Below, piece by piece: positions 26,936-35,545 of a stretch of DNA of 64,000 nt (its first letter is position 1; each line of letters starts with the position of its first letter). Source of the DNA: Duganella sp. OV510. Its GTDB lineage: Bacteria > Pseudomonadota > Gammaproteobacteria > Burkholderiales > Burkholderiaceae_D. The stretch is from NCBI RefSeq assembly GCF_900100205.1, contig NZ_FNEQ01000001.1, forward strand, positions 434,001-498,000, read 5' to 3'. The notes below the pieces were generated by a model, which was not told the origin of the DNA, searched no databases, and saw only the letters and a list, made by a program, of their open reading frames with translations. Made by a program: the position numbers and the translations under genes.

Positions 26936-27328
26936 ATGATGAATCAGGAAGCTTATAGCAGTTACCACTCCACCAATCTCGACGCCCAGGTTGCCCGGGC
27001 CTCGCCGATTGAACTGGTGCTGGTGCTCACCGATGGCCTGCTCGAAGAGCTGGCGCGCGCGCGCGGCCATATCGTCGGCAAACGCTACGAGCTGAAGGCC
27101 AAGAGCCTGAACAAGTGCACCGACATCATCAACGGTCTGTCGAGCTCGCTTGACTTCGACAATGGCGGCGAGGTGGTGGAAAACCTCGGCCGCCTGTATG
27201 ACTACTGCGCCGGCCGCCTGTACACGGCTGGCGTCAGCCTGGACCCGGCCATCATCGATGAGGTGACCACGCTGCTGACAACGATTAAAAAAGGGTGGCT
27301 GGGCGTCCAGGCGAAAACCAATGGATAG
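26936..27328 (+). CDS. fliS: Flagellin export chaperone FliS (LafC)
   Basis: 130 residues, helical, opening with the typical FliS pattern YSSYHSTNLDAQVARASPIELVLVLTDG (key elements: tyrosine-rich start, ASP-hinge, L-L-DG) and holding LNKCTDIINGL and the LYDYCAGRLY helix. It binds flagellin C termini to prevent cytosolic polymerisation. An ATG doublet (26936, 26939) leaves a one-codon start ambiguity. It overlaps the next gene by eight bases. Confidence 0.93.
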   Translation: MMNQEAYSSYHSTNLDAQVARASPIELVLVLTDGLLEELARARGHIVGKRYELKAKSLNKCTDIINGLSSSLDFDNGGEVVENLGRLYDYCAGRLYTAGVSLDPAIIDEVTTLLTTIKKGWLGVQAKTNG

Positions 27329-27638
27329 GCAACGCACCCTGCTGCAAATGGCGCAGAAAATGAGCGCCGCCATCGCTTCCGAGGACTGGAAGACGCTGGC
27401 GGCGATTAACACGTTAATGGGGACCGTGCTGCCGCAGATGGCGGCGCAAGGCAAATGGACCAGCGCCGAGCTGGCCGCCCTGTCGGCGCTGCGCCAGATG
27501 CACGAAGAAGCAGTCAAACGCTGCAACCACGCGACCGATGAACTCGGCCGCCGGCTGCAAGAGATGCAGACCAACAGAGAGGGCTTTGTGGCTTATGCCC
27601 TCGACAGCGAAATAGCAGAAAACGGAATCCAAGCATGA
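27321..27638 (+). CDS. fliT: FliT-like export chaperone (LafD position)
   Basis: The 105-residue, all-helical, charged protein begins inside the end of fliS and overlaps fliK by four bases. No diagnostic motif is strong; the position between fliS and fliK is that of fliT/lafD, whose product chaperones FliD in other species. Treat the function as inferred from gene order. Confidence 0.65.
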   Translation: MDRQRTLLQMAQKMSAAIASEDWKTLAAINTLMGTVLPQMAAQGKWTSAELAALSALRQMHEEAVKRCNHATDELGRRLQEMQTNREGFVAYALDSEIAENGIQA

Positions 27639-29107
27639 CGATGACACTCTCCAGCGCAACGGCAGCGGCCAAGGCCGCGCAAGCCGAACTGACCGCTCCG
27701 GTGGCCGCCAATACGCCCCCTGCCCCGGCTGCTGCCGGCAATGGCCGCAGCGCCGCCACGGCAAGCACCGCCAAGCCGTCCAGCAACAGCGCCAACAGTG
27801 CCAGCACCAGCAACACGGCCAAGGCCGGTACGCCAGCCAAGAGCAGCAGCCCGCAACAGGCGACTGCGCCACAGCAACCGGCGCGCAGCACCGCCGCTGA
27901 TGCCGCCGCAGCCTCCCAGGCTGCCCAGGCTGCCGCCGGCGCCGCGCCTGCCGCCACCCCGCTGTTTGCCCAGCTGCTGAACCTGGCCGACGTGGCCGGC
28001 GCCGCCAGCGACGACAGCAGCGCCGATGCCAGCACCCAGACCGACAGCGATGACGCCACCGGTTCCGGCAGCGCCGCCGCCAGCGACGTGCTGCCGGCCA
28101 TGATTACCTCGATGCTGAACGTGGCGCCGCCGGCGCCGGTTGCAGCCCCCGCCGCCGCCGATGGTGATGCCGTGCGCGTCGACGCCGTCAGCGCCGCCTC
28201 CAGCCTGAACGCCAGCGCCACCCGCCTCAACCTGGCTGCCGCCAGTGTCGCGGTGACGCCAGCCAGCGACGATATCGCCGTCGCCGCGCAAGCCGCCGTG
28301 GCGCCGGTCGCCGCGCCGGTGGTGGCGCCGCAAAGCGCTGCCGCCAACAATGCCGCGCTGGCCGCTGCCGCCGCGCGCCAGGCGGATGCCGACAAGCCGG
28401 TCGCCGCACCCGCTGTGGCGCCATCGAATATCAGCGCCGACAGCGCGCTGCCGCAGGAACAGCGCGCTGTCACGCCGCCGCCGGTCAACTACGCCAGTCT
28501 GCCGCGCAGCACGCCACGCGTGGCTGACAGCAGCACGCCAGCGGCCACGGTCGCCGTCGGCGCCGCCGCCAGCAGTGCCGCCGACGATGGCAACGGCAGC
28601 GTCACCGCCCACGCCACCACCGTCAGCAGCATCAACGTCAGCCAGGCCACTGTGCCAGCCAATGGTCAGGCCAGCACCACCGTCAAGCTGGCCGGCACAC
28701 CGGAACAATGGCAGCAGCCGTTGCGCGAAGCGCTGGGCGACCGCCTGCAACTGCAACTGCAGCGCAATAGCGACCAGGCGGTCATCCGCCTGGAACCACC
28801 CAACATGGGCGCCATCGAAATCTCGATCCGCCACAGCGCCGGCTCGCTGCAGATCAACCTGTCGGCCAGCAACAGCGAAGTCGTACGCCAGCTCAACACC
28901 ATCAGCGACGGCGTACGCCAGGACTTGTCGAGCCGTCAGTTCGCCGATGTGTCAGTCAGCGTATCGTCGTCGCGCGCACAAGCCCAGGCAGACCAGGGCC
29001 AGGGTGGCCGCAATGGTCAACAGCGCAGCCAGGATGACGGCCGCACACCAGGCCGCGCCCTGTCGGAAGACGACAGCACCGCCACCTTTGCCATGACCGG
29101 GGAGTAA
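27635..29107 (+). CDS. fliK: Flagellar hook-length control protein FliK (LafE)
   Basis: In this 490-residue protein, residues ~1-340 are a low-complexity Ala/Thr/Ser/Pro-rich ruler region with no predicted fold, apart from a short LFAQLLNLADVAGA motif. The C-terminal domain (about 355-440) has the FliK pattern EQWQQPLREALGDRLQLQLQ, then AVIRLEPPNMGAIEISI and LQINLSASNSEVVRQL, then a Gln/Arg-rich tail. It measures the hook and triggers FlhB switching. The start ATGA overlaps the upstream gene. Confidence 0.9.
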   Translation: MTMTLSSATAAAKAAQAELTAPVAANTPPAPAAAGNGRSAATASTAKPSSNSANSASTSNTAKAGTPAKSSSPQQATAPQQPARSTAADAAAASQAAQAAAGAAPAATPLFAQLLNLADVAGAASDDSSADASTQTDSDDATGSGSAAASDVLPAMITSMLNVAPPAPVAAPAAADGDAVRVDAVSAASSLNASATRLNLAAASVAVTPASDDIAVAAQAAVAPVAAPVVAPQSAAANNAALAAAAARQADADKPVAAPAVAPSNISADSALPQEQRAVTPPPVNYASLPRSTPRVADSSTPAATVAVGAAASSAADDGNGSVTAHATTVSSINVSQATVPANGQASTTVKLAGTPEQWQQPLREALGDRLQLQLQRNSDQAVIRLEPPNMGAIEISIRHSAGSLQINLSASNSEVVRQLNTISDGVRQDLSSRQFADVSVSVSSSRAQAQADQGQGGRNGQQRSQDDGRTPGRALSEDDSTATFAMTGE

Positions 29108-29115
29108 TCTGTTAA

Positions 29116-29598
29116 ATGAAGAACATGAAAGTCATCATCGCCTTTGTATTGGTTGCCGTGGTCGGCGCCGCAGTGGCTGGAGGCGCAGTCTGGTACATGT
29201 CGAAAGGCGGCGAAGAGCACGCTGAAGAGAGCAAGGACGTCAAGAAGAAGCCGAAGAAGGAAGAAAAGAAATCCGAACTGCCGCCGAAGTACCTGACGGT
29301 GGACAAGGTGGTGGTCATGCTGCGCCACGAGCCGAGCGATAACGTGACCCACTACCTGTCCGCCGACCTGGTGGTGGCCACCGACGCCAAGCGTGAAAAG
29401 GAAACCAAGGAAAACCTGCCGATGCTGCGCAGCGTCGCGGTGAAAACCCTGTCCAACCTGCCGATGGCCAGCGCGCGCGTGATGACCATCGACCAGTTTG
29501 CCGCAGAACTGAACAAGGCCTTCGACCATGAGTTCGAACAGGAAGGCCGCGAGAAGCCGTTTGACGAAATCATGATAGGCAAGCTCATCGTCGAGTAA
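29116..29598 (+). CDS. fliL: Flagellar basal body-associated protein FliL (LafF)
   Basis: The 160-residue protein has one N-terminal membrane helix (residues ~5-27), then a Lys/Glu-rich linker (30-55), then the periplasmic FliL domain with PPKYLTVDKVVVMLR, ending in IMIGKLIVE. FliL rings the stator and supports torque under load, especially for surface swarming. It is nine bases after fliK. Confidence 0.93.
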   Translation: MKNMKVIIAFVLVAVVGAAVAGGAVWYMSKGGEEHAEESKDVKKKPKKEEKKSELPPKYLTVDKVVVMLRHEPSDNVTHYLSADLVVATDAKREKETKENLPMLRSVAVKTLSNLPMASARVMTIDQFAAELNKAFDHEFEQEGREKPFDEIMIGKLIVE

Positions 29599-29608
29599 GC
29601 CAGGACAC

Positions 29609-30367
29609 ATGAACACAAGTGGAGCGGGCATGGGATACGTAGAAGAATTCGCTGACACTTATGCAGAAGGCTACAGTGAGCACGGCGCGGCGCCGTCCAT
29701 GCACAGCGTGGCCGACGAGCAAAAGCACCTGATGGCGTATGCGCCGCTGGTGAAGCGCATCGTGCGTCAGCTGAACTCGCAGATCGCCGGCGCCATCGAC
29801 CGCGACGACATGGAACAGATCGGACTGATGGGTCTGCTGGAAGCGCTGCGCCGCTACGGCGAGCCGGACGGCGCCTTCGGCAGCTACGCCAGCCTGCGCA
29901 TCCGCGGCGCCATCCTGGACGAGCTGCGCCGCCAGGACTGGCGCCCGCGCGCGGTGCGCCAGCAAAGCCACAAGCTGCGCGACGCGGTGCGCGCGCTGAC
30001 CCGCAAGCTCGGCCGCGAACCGAGCGAACAGGAAATCATGAGCGGCCTGGAACTGTCGCCGGAAGCCTACCAGGCTTACCTGCTGGACGAGAACGCCGAG
30101 CTGATCGCCAGCTTCGACGACATCCTGCAGGACAGCGTCAGCAACGAAAGCGCACCCAGCCCGGAAGACCAGCTGATGGTGCGGCGCAGCCTGGAGCAGG
30201 CGCTGCGCGGGCTGGACGAGCGCGAGCAGCGGGTGGTGCAGATGTATTACGAGTTCGAGCTGAGCTACAAGGAAATCGCCGCCGTGCTGGACCTGACCGA
30301 CGCCCGCGTCTGTCAGCTCAACAAGGCGGCGCTGAACAAAATGAAAGCAGTACTGCAAAGCGCCTGA
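29609..30367 (+). CDS. fliA: Flagellar sigma-28 factor FliA (LafS)
   Basis: The 252-residue protein has sigma region 2 with MAYAPLVKRIVRQL and DRDDMEQIGLMGLLEALRRY, region 3 DAVRALTRKLGREPSEQEI and region 4 with YYEFELSYKEIAAVLDLTDARVCQL. It directs RNA polymerase to late flagellar genes. Its anti-sigma flgM is three genes downstream, so this locus carries its own sigma-28 switch. ATG 29609 follows CCAGGACAC; ATG 29630 is an alternative. Confidence 0.95.
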   Translation: MNTSGAGMGYVEEFADTYAEGYSEHGAAPSMHSVADEQKHLMAYAPLVKRIVRQLNSQIAGAIDRDDMEQIGLMGLLEALRRYGEPDGAFGSYASLRIRGAILDELRRQDWRPRAVRQQSHKLRDAVRALTRKLGREPSEQEIMSGLELSPEAYQAYLLDENAELIASFDDILQDSVSNESAPSPEDQLMVRRSLEQALRGLDEREQRVVQMYYEFELSYKEIAAVLDLTDARVCQLNKAALNKMKAVLQSA

Positions 30368-30419
30368 GCGGGCGCGGTGCGGCAGGGATTAAGAAAATGA
30401 CGCGGAAAGGCGAATCATC

Positions 30420-31337
30420 ATGCAGCAAATAGTCGGTCTCCTCATAGTTTTAGGCAGCGTCTTCGGCGGCTTCTTCATGATGGGTGGCGCGTTCCACCAG
30501 ATCTGGCAGCCGATCGAGCTGATCGTCATTGCCGGCGCCGGCCTGGGCGCGCTGGTCATCGGCAACCCCAGCCACGTGCTGAAGGAGATGATGACCCAGA
30601 TCAAGAAGATCATCACCAAGAAAAAATACGACTCGGAGTTCCAGCGTCAGCTGCTGCTGCTGATGTATGAGCTGCTGCAACTGGCGGCCGGCGGCCTGAA
30701 GGCGCTGGACGCCCACGTCGAGGCGCCGAAAGACAGCCCGCTGTTCCAGCGCTATCCGCGCGTGCTGGAAGAGCCGAAACTGCTGGCCTTCATCGTCGAC
30801 AACTTCCGCCTGATGGCGATGGGCAAGATCAACGCGCACGAGCTGGAAGGCGTGCTGGAGCAGGAACTGGAAGCCATCCACACCGAGCTGGAACAGCCGG
30901 CCAAATCGCTGGGCAAGATCGGCGAGGCGATGCCGGGCTTCGGCATTCTGGCTGCCGTGCTGGGCATCGTGATCACCATGAACACCGTCAACGAAGGCGC
31001 AACCTCGGGCGAGATCGCCGAGCACGTCGGCGCGGCGATGGTCGGTACCTTCATCGGTATTTTCTTCTGCTACGGCCTGATCGACCCGCTGTGCAACATG
31101 ATGAAACAGCTGATCAATTCGGAAGCGTCGAACAAGGAAACCGTCAAGGTGGTGCTGGTAACCCACGTGGCCGGCAAGCCGCCGCTGCTGGCGATCGACG
31201 CCGGCCGCCGCCTGGTGGCGCTGAACATCAAGCCGAGCTTCGCCCAGCTGGAACGCTGGATCAATGACCTGGAAGGCCGCGACAGCGCGCCAGCCGATGA
31301 CTCGCGTCGTGGAGGCCGTGGTGCTAAAGCCGCATGA
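30420..31337 (+). CDS. motA: Flagellar stator protein MotA (LafT)
   Basis: The 305-residue protein has four helices: two near the N terminus (VGLLIVLGSVFGGFFMMGG, IELIVIAGAGLGALVIG) and two later, with the channel proline motif EAMPGFGILAAVLGIVITMN and then VGTFIGIFFCYGLIDPL. The long cytosolic loop (~60-170) contacts FliG. It works with MotB as a proton-conducting stator anchored to peptidoglycan. The C-terminal Asp/Arg/Gly tail overlaps motB. Confidence 0.95.
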   Translation: MQQIVGLLIVLGSVFGGFFMMGGAFHQIWQPIELIVIAGAGLGALVIGNPSHVLKEMMTQIKKIITKKKYDSEFQRQLLLLMYELLQLAAGGLKALDAHVEAPKDSPLFQRYPRVLEEPKLLAFIVDNFRLMAMGKINAHELEGVLEQELEAIHTELEQPAKSLGKIGEAMPGFGILAAVLGIVITMNTVNEGATSGEIAEHVGAAMVGTFIGIFFCYGLIDPLCNMMKQLINSEASNKETVKVVLVTHVAGKPPLLAIDAGRRLVALNIKPSFAQLERWINDLEGRDSAPADDSRRGGRGAKAA

Positions 31338-32370
31338 CAAGGCGCATGACCAGACCATCGTCAAGCGCGGTGGCGGCAAGCACAAACACGACGACCACGG
31401 CGGCGCCTGGAAGGTAGCGTTTGCCGACTTCTGTCTGGCGCTGATGTGCTTGTTCCTGGTGCTGTGGCTGATGGCGGCGCGTAACACCGAATCGCTGGAA
31501 CAGATCCTGACCGAGGCCGACGGCGCCAAGACCGACCAAGGCAAGGGCGTCATGCCGGAGCAGGTCGGCGGCCCGCGCGGCAGCCTGATCGACCGTTTCC
31601 CGATGCCGCACTTCGGCAACACCGAAGCCGAGGGCAAGCAGAAATCCAAGGCGGAAACCACCGACGAGCCAAGCAAGGAACCGTCCGACGACACGCCAAG
31701 CACACCAAGCTCGCCGACCTCCAAGGTCAAGTATGACAGCCCGGACGATCTGGCTGCGCTGTCCAAGGCGCTGACCAAGATGAGCGCCGAATTCGGCCTG
31801 ACCTCCAACCTGGAAGCCGTGATCACGCCGTACGGCCTGCGCGTGATGATGCATGACACCGACCGCCAGGGCATGTTTGTGCGCGGCAGCGCGGTGCCGA
31901 CCGACAAGTTCCGCTCGCTGTTGCGCAAGATGGGTCCGCTGTTCAAGCAAATGGAAAACCAGATGCTGATCGTCGGCCACACCGATTCGCTGCAATACGC
32001 CGACACCAGCTACGCCGCCTTCTCCAACTGGACGCTGTCGGCCAACCGCGCCATGTCGGCCCGCTCGCAGCTGCTGGCCGGCTCGATGAACCCGGAATCG
32101 GTGCTGCAGGTAGTCGGCATGGCCGACCGCGCGCCGCTTGACATCAAGCGTGCCGACGCCGGCGTCAACCGCCGCATCGAGCTGCTGATACTGACCACCG
32201 CCCAGGCCAAGACCATTGCCGCCATGTTCGGCATGCCGGACAATAGCTCGCCGCTGATCCACGATGTGAATACCGCATTGCCGGACGCGACGCTGCTGCA
32301 AAAACTGCGCAACCAGCTCAGCGGCGGCCAGGCCGAGAGCCCGCTGCGCGATCCGCGCCGTAACAAATAA
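31321..32370 (+). CDS. motB: Flagellar stator protein MotB (LafU)
   Basis: The GTG at 31321 is preferred because GGAGG lies five bases upstream; an in-frame ATG at 31264 would overlap motA by 74 bases with no ribosome site. This gives 349 residues. The single helix AFADFCLALMCLFLVLWLM contains the proton-carrying aspartate (Asp36). An acidic Lys/Glu/Ser-rich linker follows, then the OmpA-like peptidoglycan-binding domain (about 210-320, LIVGHTDSLQYA and NRRIELLIL). The motor is of the proton type by the MotB transmembrane pattern. Confidence 0.93.
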   Translation: MLKPHDKAHDQTIVKRGGGKHKHDDHGGAWKVAFADFCLALMCLFLVLWLMAARNTESLEQILTEADGAKTDQGKGVMPEQVGGPRGSLIDRFPMPHFGNTEAEGKQKSKAETTDEPSKEPSDDTPSTPSSPTSKVKYDSPDDLAALSKALTKMSAEFGLTSNLEAVITPYGLRVMMHDTDRQGMFVRGSAVPTDKFRSLLRKMGPLFKQMENQMLIVGHTDSLQYADTSYAAFSNWTLSANRAMSARSQLLAGSMNPESVLQVVGMADRAPLDIKRADAGVNRRIELLILTTAQAKTIAAMFGMPDNSSPLIHDVNTALPDATLLQKLRNQLSGGQAESPLRDPRRNK

Positions 32371-32409
32371 GACACACGTATGGAAACCAAGCCAACACGA
32401 GGCACCCGC

Positions 32410-32682
32410 ATGAGAATCTCGACACCGACACCGGACGGCATGGCCGTCCAGCGCGTGGCTGACAGCGCCCCGGCCGACGCCCCGGAAGCCGTGGTGGCGC
32501 CGACGCCGGCGCCGCTGCAATCGTCCGTCATGCAACCGGCGCTGCAAGCGCTGCGCGAGATGCCGGAAATCGATCAGGAAAAGGTCGACCTGCTGCGCGA
32601 TGCGCTGGCCAAGGGCGAGCTGCCGTTCGACCCGGCCAAGCTGGCCGGCCTGATCCAGCGCTTCCACGGGAGCGAGCCTTGA
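32410..32682 (+). CDS. flgM: Anti-sigma-28 factor FlgM
   Basis: About 90 residues from ATG 32410, which has GAGG seven bases upstream; the in-frame ATG 32380 (100 residues) has no ribosome site and is the alternative. The C-terminal half, IDQEKVDLLRDALAKGELPF and DPAKLAGLIQRFH, is the conserved FliA-binding helix pair. FlgM holds FliA until the hook is complete and FlgM is exported. The N-terminal part is disordered. It is followed by a TTGA overlap with flgN. Confidence 0.9.
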   Translation: MRISTPTPDGMAVQRVADSAPADAPEAVVAPTPAPLQSSVMQPALQALREMPEIDQEKVDLLRDALAKGELPFDPAKLAGLIQRFHGSEP

Positions 32683-33113
32683 GCATCAGCACCCTGTCGC
32701 GCCAGGACGCGATGCGCGCCCTGCTGACCGGCATCGCCACCGATTTACAGGCTTACCCGCAGTTGCAGCAACAGTTGCAGGCGCAATTCGAGGCGGCGTT
32801 GCGCCACAAGGCCGGCGAACTGTCGGCCGCCGCCGACGCTATCACCTCGCTAGTTGACGCCATGGAACAACGCCGCGCCGAGCGCGTGGCGCTGGTACAA
32901 CGTTTAGTTGGTCATACTGGCAATATGGCCCAAGCTTTTGCCTTGCTGAAAAATACTGCACGAGAGAAAATGGAAGCGGACTGGGCATCGCTGGAAGCAG
33001 CGGTGATCGAGTGCAAGCGTCTCAGCAAACGCAACGGCGATTTGCTGGCAGAGCAATACACCATCATGCAGCGCGTGCTGCATGGCGAGGAGCAGATCTA
33101 TGCGCCAGCTTAG
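32679..33113 (+). CDS. flgN: Hook-filament junction chaperone FlgN
   Basis: The 144-residue, fully helical protein has FlgN-type C-terminal segment LEAAVIECKRLSKRNGDLLAEQ, and its place directly after flgM is the usual one. FlgN escorts FlgK and FlgL to the export gate. The start appears to be TTG 32679 (TTGA overlapping the flgM stop), since no ATG fits without losing the first helix. It overlaps the muramidase gene by 14 bases. Confidence 0.85.
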   Translation: MSISTLSRQDAMRALLTGIATDLQAYPQLQQQLQAQFEAALRHKAGELSAAADAITSLVDAMEQRRAERVALVQRLVGHTGNMAQAFALLKNTAREKMEADWASLEAAVIECKRLSKRNGDLLAEQYTIMQRVLHGEEQIYAPA

Positions 33114-33882
33114 TGGGATAACCACTGGGATGCAAACCACCGCACCCACTGCCGCAACCGTATCGAATATGACCGCCAGCCGCCCCACTGCGGCCACTGG
33201 CGGTTTTGCGCCTGCCGGCGCCTTTAATACCGCCTTCCAGCAAGTCCAGGCCGACGTCGCCACCTATATCGCCAACGGCGACGGCGGCTTCCGCCAGGAC
33301 GCCGCCCCCTCCTCCCAGGCGATGAGCCTGCAAGCCATGGCCTTGCGCAACCGTGCCAGCGGCAGCATCGATGAAGACGGCAACGGCGTCGACCGCGACA
33401 CCCAGCAACAGTTCCTGGCCTCGATCAAGCCGTGGGCGCAGGAAACCGCCGGCAAGCTGGGCGTGTCGCCCGAGCTGGTGGCCGCGCATGCGGCGCTGGA
33501 ATCCGGCTGGGGCAAGCAACCGCTGAAAAACGGCCCGGCAAATGCCAACAACCTGTTCGGCCTGAAGGCCGGGGGCAGCTGGCAGGGTGACGTGACGCTC
33601 GCCAGCACCACAGAATATGAACACGGCGCCATGCTGAAGAAGACCGAGCGCTTCCGCAGCTATCCCGACACCGCCAGCGCCTTCCGCGACTATGCCGATC
33701 TGCTGACCGGCAATCCGCGCTACGCGGCCGCCCTCAACACCGGCAGCGATGCGCGCGCCTTCGCCAGCGGCCTGGCGCGCGGCGGCTATGCCACCGACCC
33801 GAATTACGCAGACAAGCTGAGCAAGGTCGCCACGCAATTGCAGCGCGGCGGCCAGCTCGGCCCTACTCCGACGGAGAACTAG
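33100..33882 (+). CDS. Flagellar-locus peptidoglycan hydrolase (FlgJ C-terminal glucosaminidase half)
   Basis: The ATG at 33100 is chosen because GAGGAG precedes it by nine bases; 260 residues. Residues ~105-250 form a glucosaminidase domain: LGVSPELVAAHAALESGWGK holds the catalytic glutamate (ALES), then NANNLFGLKAGGSW and a YADLL...NPRYAAALN end. This is the muramidase half of the usual two-domain FlgJ, here without any rod-cap domain; the rod-cap half is a separate gene at 40879. It would open peptidoglycan for rod growth. No Sec signal is visible, so export through the flagellar channel is likely. It converges on flgA with 20 bases overlap. Confidence 0.88.
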   Translation: MRQLSGITTGMQTTAPTAATVSNMTASRPTAATGGFAPAGAFNTAFQQVQADVATYIANGDGGFRQDAAPSSQAMSLQAMALRNRASGSIDEDGNGVDRDTQQQFLASIKPWAQETAGKLGVSPELVAAHAALESGWGKQPLKNGPANANNLFGLKAGGSWQGDVTLASTTEYEHGAMLKKTERFRSYPDTASAFRDYADLLTGNPRYAAALNTGSDARAFASGLARGGYATDPNYADKLSKVATQLQRGGQLGPTPTEN

Positions 33883-34612
33883 TTGTGACCGGCGCCGACA
33901 GCGGGACTACCGTGCCAGCGCCCGTCACCCGGGCACGGATCACCGTGCCATTCGCATTGCGTACCCGCACCGTGTCGCCGCGCGCGCCGCTGTCCAGCGC
34001 ATCGCCAGCCATGCTGACCTCGATCTGCTCGTGGCGCGCGACGATGAGCACCGGCTCGCCGCGCTTGACCAGCGTCGGCGCCATCAGCACATTGCGGCGC
34101 AACACCTCGCCGGCGCGCAGCGCGCGCTTGCCGCTCATGCCCACCGCGTCCTGCGGATCGGCGATGGTGTCGGCGATCGATGAGATATCGTGGCGCTCCA
34201 GCAACAGATCTTCGTCTGAAAGAACTTTCCCAGGCGGCAAGTCACTTGCTGCCACTGCAATGCGTGCCGTCACTTGCGCACGCACGATGAACTCATACCG
34301 CCAGCCATTGCTGCCGGCGCAGACAGCGACAAAACGCATGCGGCTCGGTAGCCGCGTATCAGCGCCCTGTGCTGTCACCGGCCCTTGGCAGCCCGTCAGC
34401 GGCCGCGTTCCGGGCACCACCGTGACGCTGAACTGGGGTTCGCTCAAGCCCGCCGCTTCGGCCCAGCGGGTGACCTGCTGGCGCGCTGCCGCTTCCACAA
34501 TGGACGGCACTTGTGCTGCCGCCACCGGACCGCTGGCGCAAAAAGCCGAAGAAAATGGAATGCAACATAGCAACATCCCGGCCGAAACAGTTACAATAGA
34601 TTTGTTGAACAT
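33863..34612 (-). CDS. flgA: Flagellar P-ring assembly chaperone FlgA
   Basis: The start is ATG 34612, with AGAGG eight bases upstream; 249 residues. Sec signal peptide (VSAGMLLCCIPFSSAFCA). The SAF/FlgA_C part includes VAASDLPPGKVLSDEDLLLE and the final RGDTVRVRNANGTVIRARV. It helps FlgI assemble the P ring in the periplasm. It is the only flg gene on the minus strand, divergent from flgB and overlapping the muramidase gene at its 3' end. Confidence 0.9.
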   Translation of the reverse strand: MFNKSIVTVSAGMLLCCIPFSSAFCASGPVAAAQVPSIVEAAARQQVTRWAEAAGLSEPQFSVTVVPGTRPLTGCQGPVTAQGADTRLPSRMRFVAVCAGSNGWRYEFIVRAQVTARIAVAASDLPPGKVLSDEDLLLERHDISSIADTIADPQDAVGMSGKRALRAGEVLRRNVLMAPTLVKRGEPVLIVARHEQIEVSMAGDALDSGARGDTVRVRNANGTVIRARVTGAGTVVPLSAPVTTSSPSE

Positions 34613-34741
34613 GAGCAATACCTCTACTATGATGCCGAAGACGGTGGCGCTGGGAAGCGCTCGGCCGTCATTCTACATGGCAGCTAGCAGTTGTGAGTCA
34701 TGAAACCGTGTTTTACTGCAACGTCCACATAGGGGAAGAGT

Positions 34742-35104
34742 ATGGGCATTAACTTCAAAGATGCGGCAGGCGTGCACGGCGACGCCCTGGCCCTGCGCTC
34801 CGAGCGCACGCGCATCCTGGCGGCCAATATCGCCAACGAGAACACGCCCGGCTTCCAGGCGCAGGACATGGACTTCAGCGCCACACTGGCCAACATCCAG
34901 TCCGAGGGTAATGGCGAACTCGGCGACGGCGGCGACAGCGCGTTGCTGTACCGCGTGCCCTACCATCCTACCCGCGACGGCAATACCGTTGAGATCGGCG
35001 TCGAGCAGGCGGCCTTCTCGCAGAACGCCACCGACTTCCAGACCAGCCTGACCTTCGCCAACATGAAGTTCAAGGGGTTGGCCAAGGCCATCTCCGGCCA
35101 GTAA
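34742..35104 (+). CDS. flgB: Flagellar proximal rod protein FlgB
   Basis: The 120-residue protein has the rod-family N-terminal motif LAANIANENTPGFQAQDMDF (the ANN-x-AN-x-xTPG-like pattern). FlgB sits at the start of the rod next to FliE. It heads the flgBCDEFGHIJ operon. The ribosome site AGGGGAAG is next to ATG. Confidence 0.95.
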   Translation: MGINFKDAAGVHGDALALRSERTRILAANIANENTPGFQAQDMDFSATLANIQSEGNGELGDGGDSALLYRVPYHPTRDGNTVEIGVEQAAFSQNATDFQTSLTFANMKFKGLAKAISGQ

Positions 35105-35120
35105 TCCAGGAGCCTAGCGT

Positions 35121-35543
35121 ATGTCCTTCAAGAATATTTCAGAGATTGCCGGATCGGCCATGGCGGCCCAGTCGGTACGTCTGAACACCATCGCCAGCAA
35201 CCTGGCCAATGCCGACTCGGTGGCCGCCACCGAAGGCGACACCTACCGCGCGCGCAAGCCGGTGTTTGCCGCCGTCATGAGCGACAGCCCGCAGGGCATG
35301 AACAGCGCCGGCGGCAAGGTGCAGGTGCTGGACGTGGTCGAATCGGCCGAGCCGCTGCGCCAGGTCTACGAGCCGGGCAATCCGATGGCCAATGCCGAAG
35401 GCATGGTGTTCTACCCCAACGTCAACCAGGTGGCCGAGATGACCGACATGATGTCGGCCTCGCGCGCCTTTGAAACCAATGTTGAAGTTCTCGGCCGCAT
35501 CCGCACGATGCAGCAGTCCCTCCTTAAACTCGGCGAAGGCTAA
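35121..35543 (+). CDS. flgC: Flagellar proximal rod protein FlgC
   Basis: The 140-residue protein has N-terminal LNTIASNLANADSVAATEG and C-terminal MTDMMSASRAFETNVEVL, both characteristic of FlgC. It continues the proximal rod after FlgB. It is 16 bases after flgB. Confidence 0.95.
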   Translation: MSFKNISEIAGSAMAAQSVRLNTIASNLANADSVAATEGDTYRARKPVFAAVMSDSPQGMNSAGGKVQVLDVVESAEPLRQVYEPGNPMANAEGMVFYPNVNQVAEMTDMMSASRAFETNVEVLGRIRTMQQSLLKLGEG

Positions 35544-35545
35544 TC

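Noticed and set aside
34612..34741. Sigma-54 or sigma-28 promoter between flgA and flgB
   Set aside because: No sequence here matches TGGCAC-N5-TTGC or TAAA-N15-GCCGATAA well enough to report.
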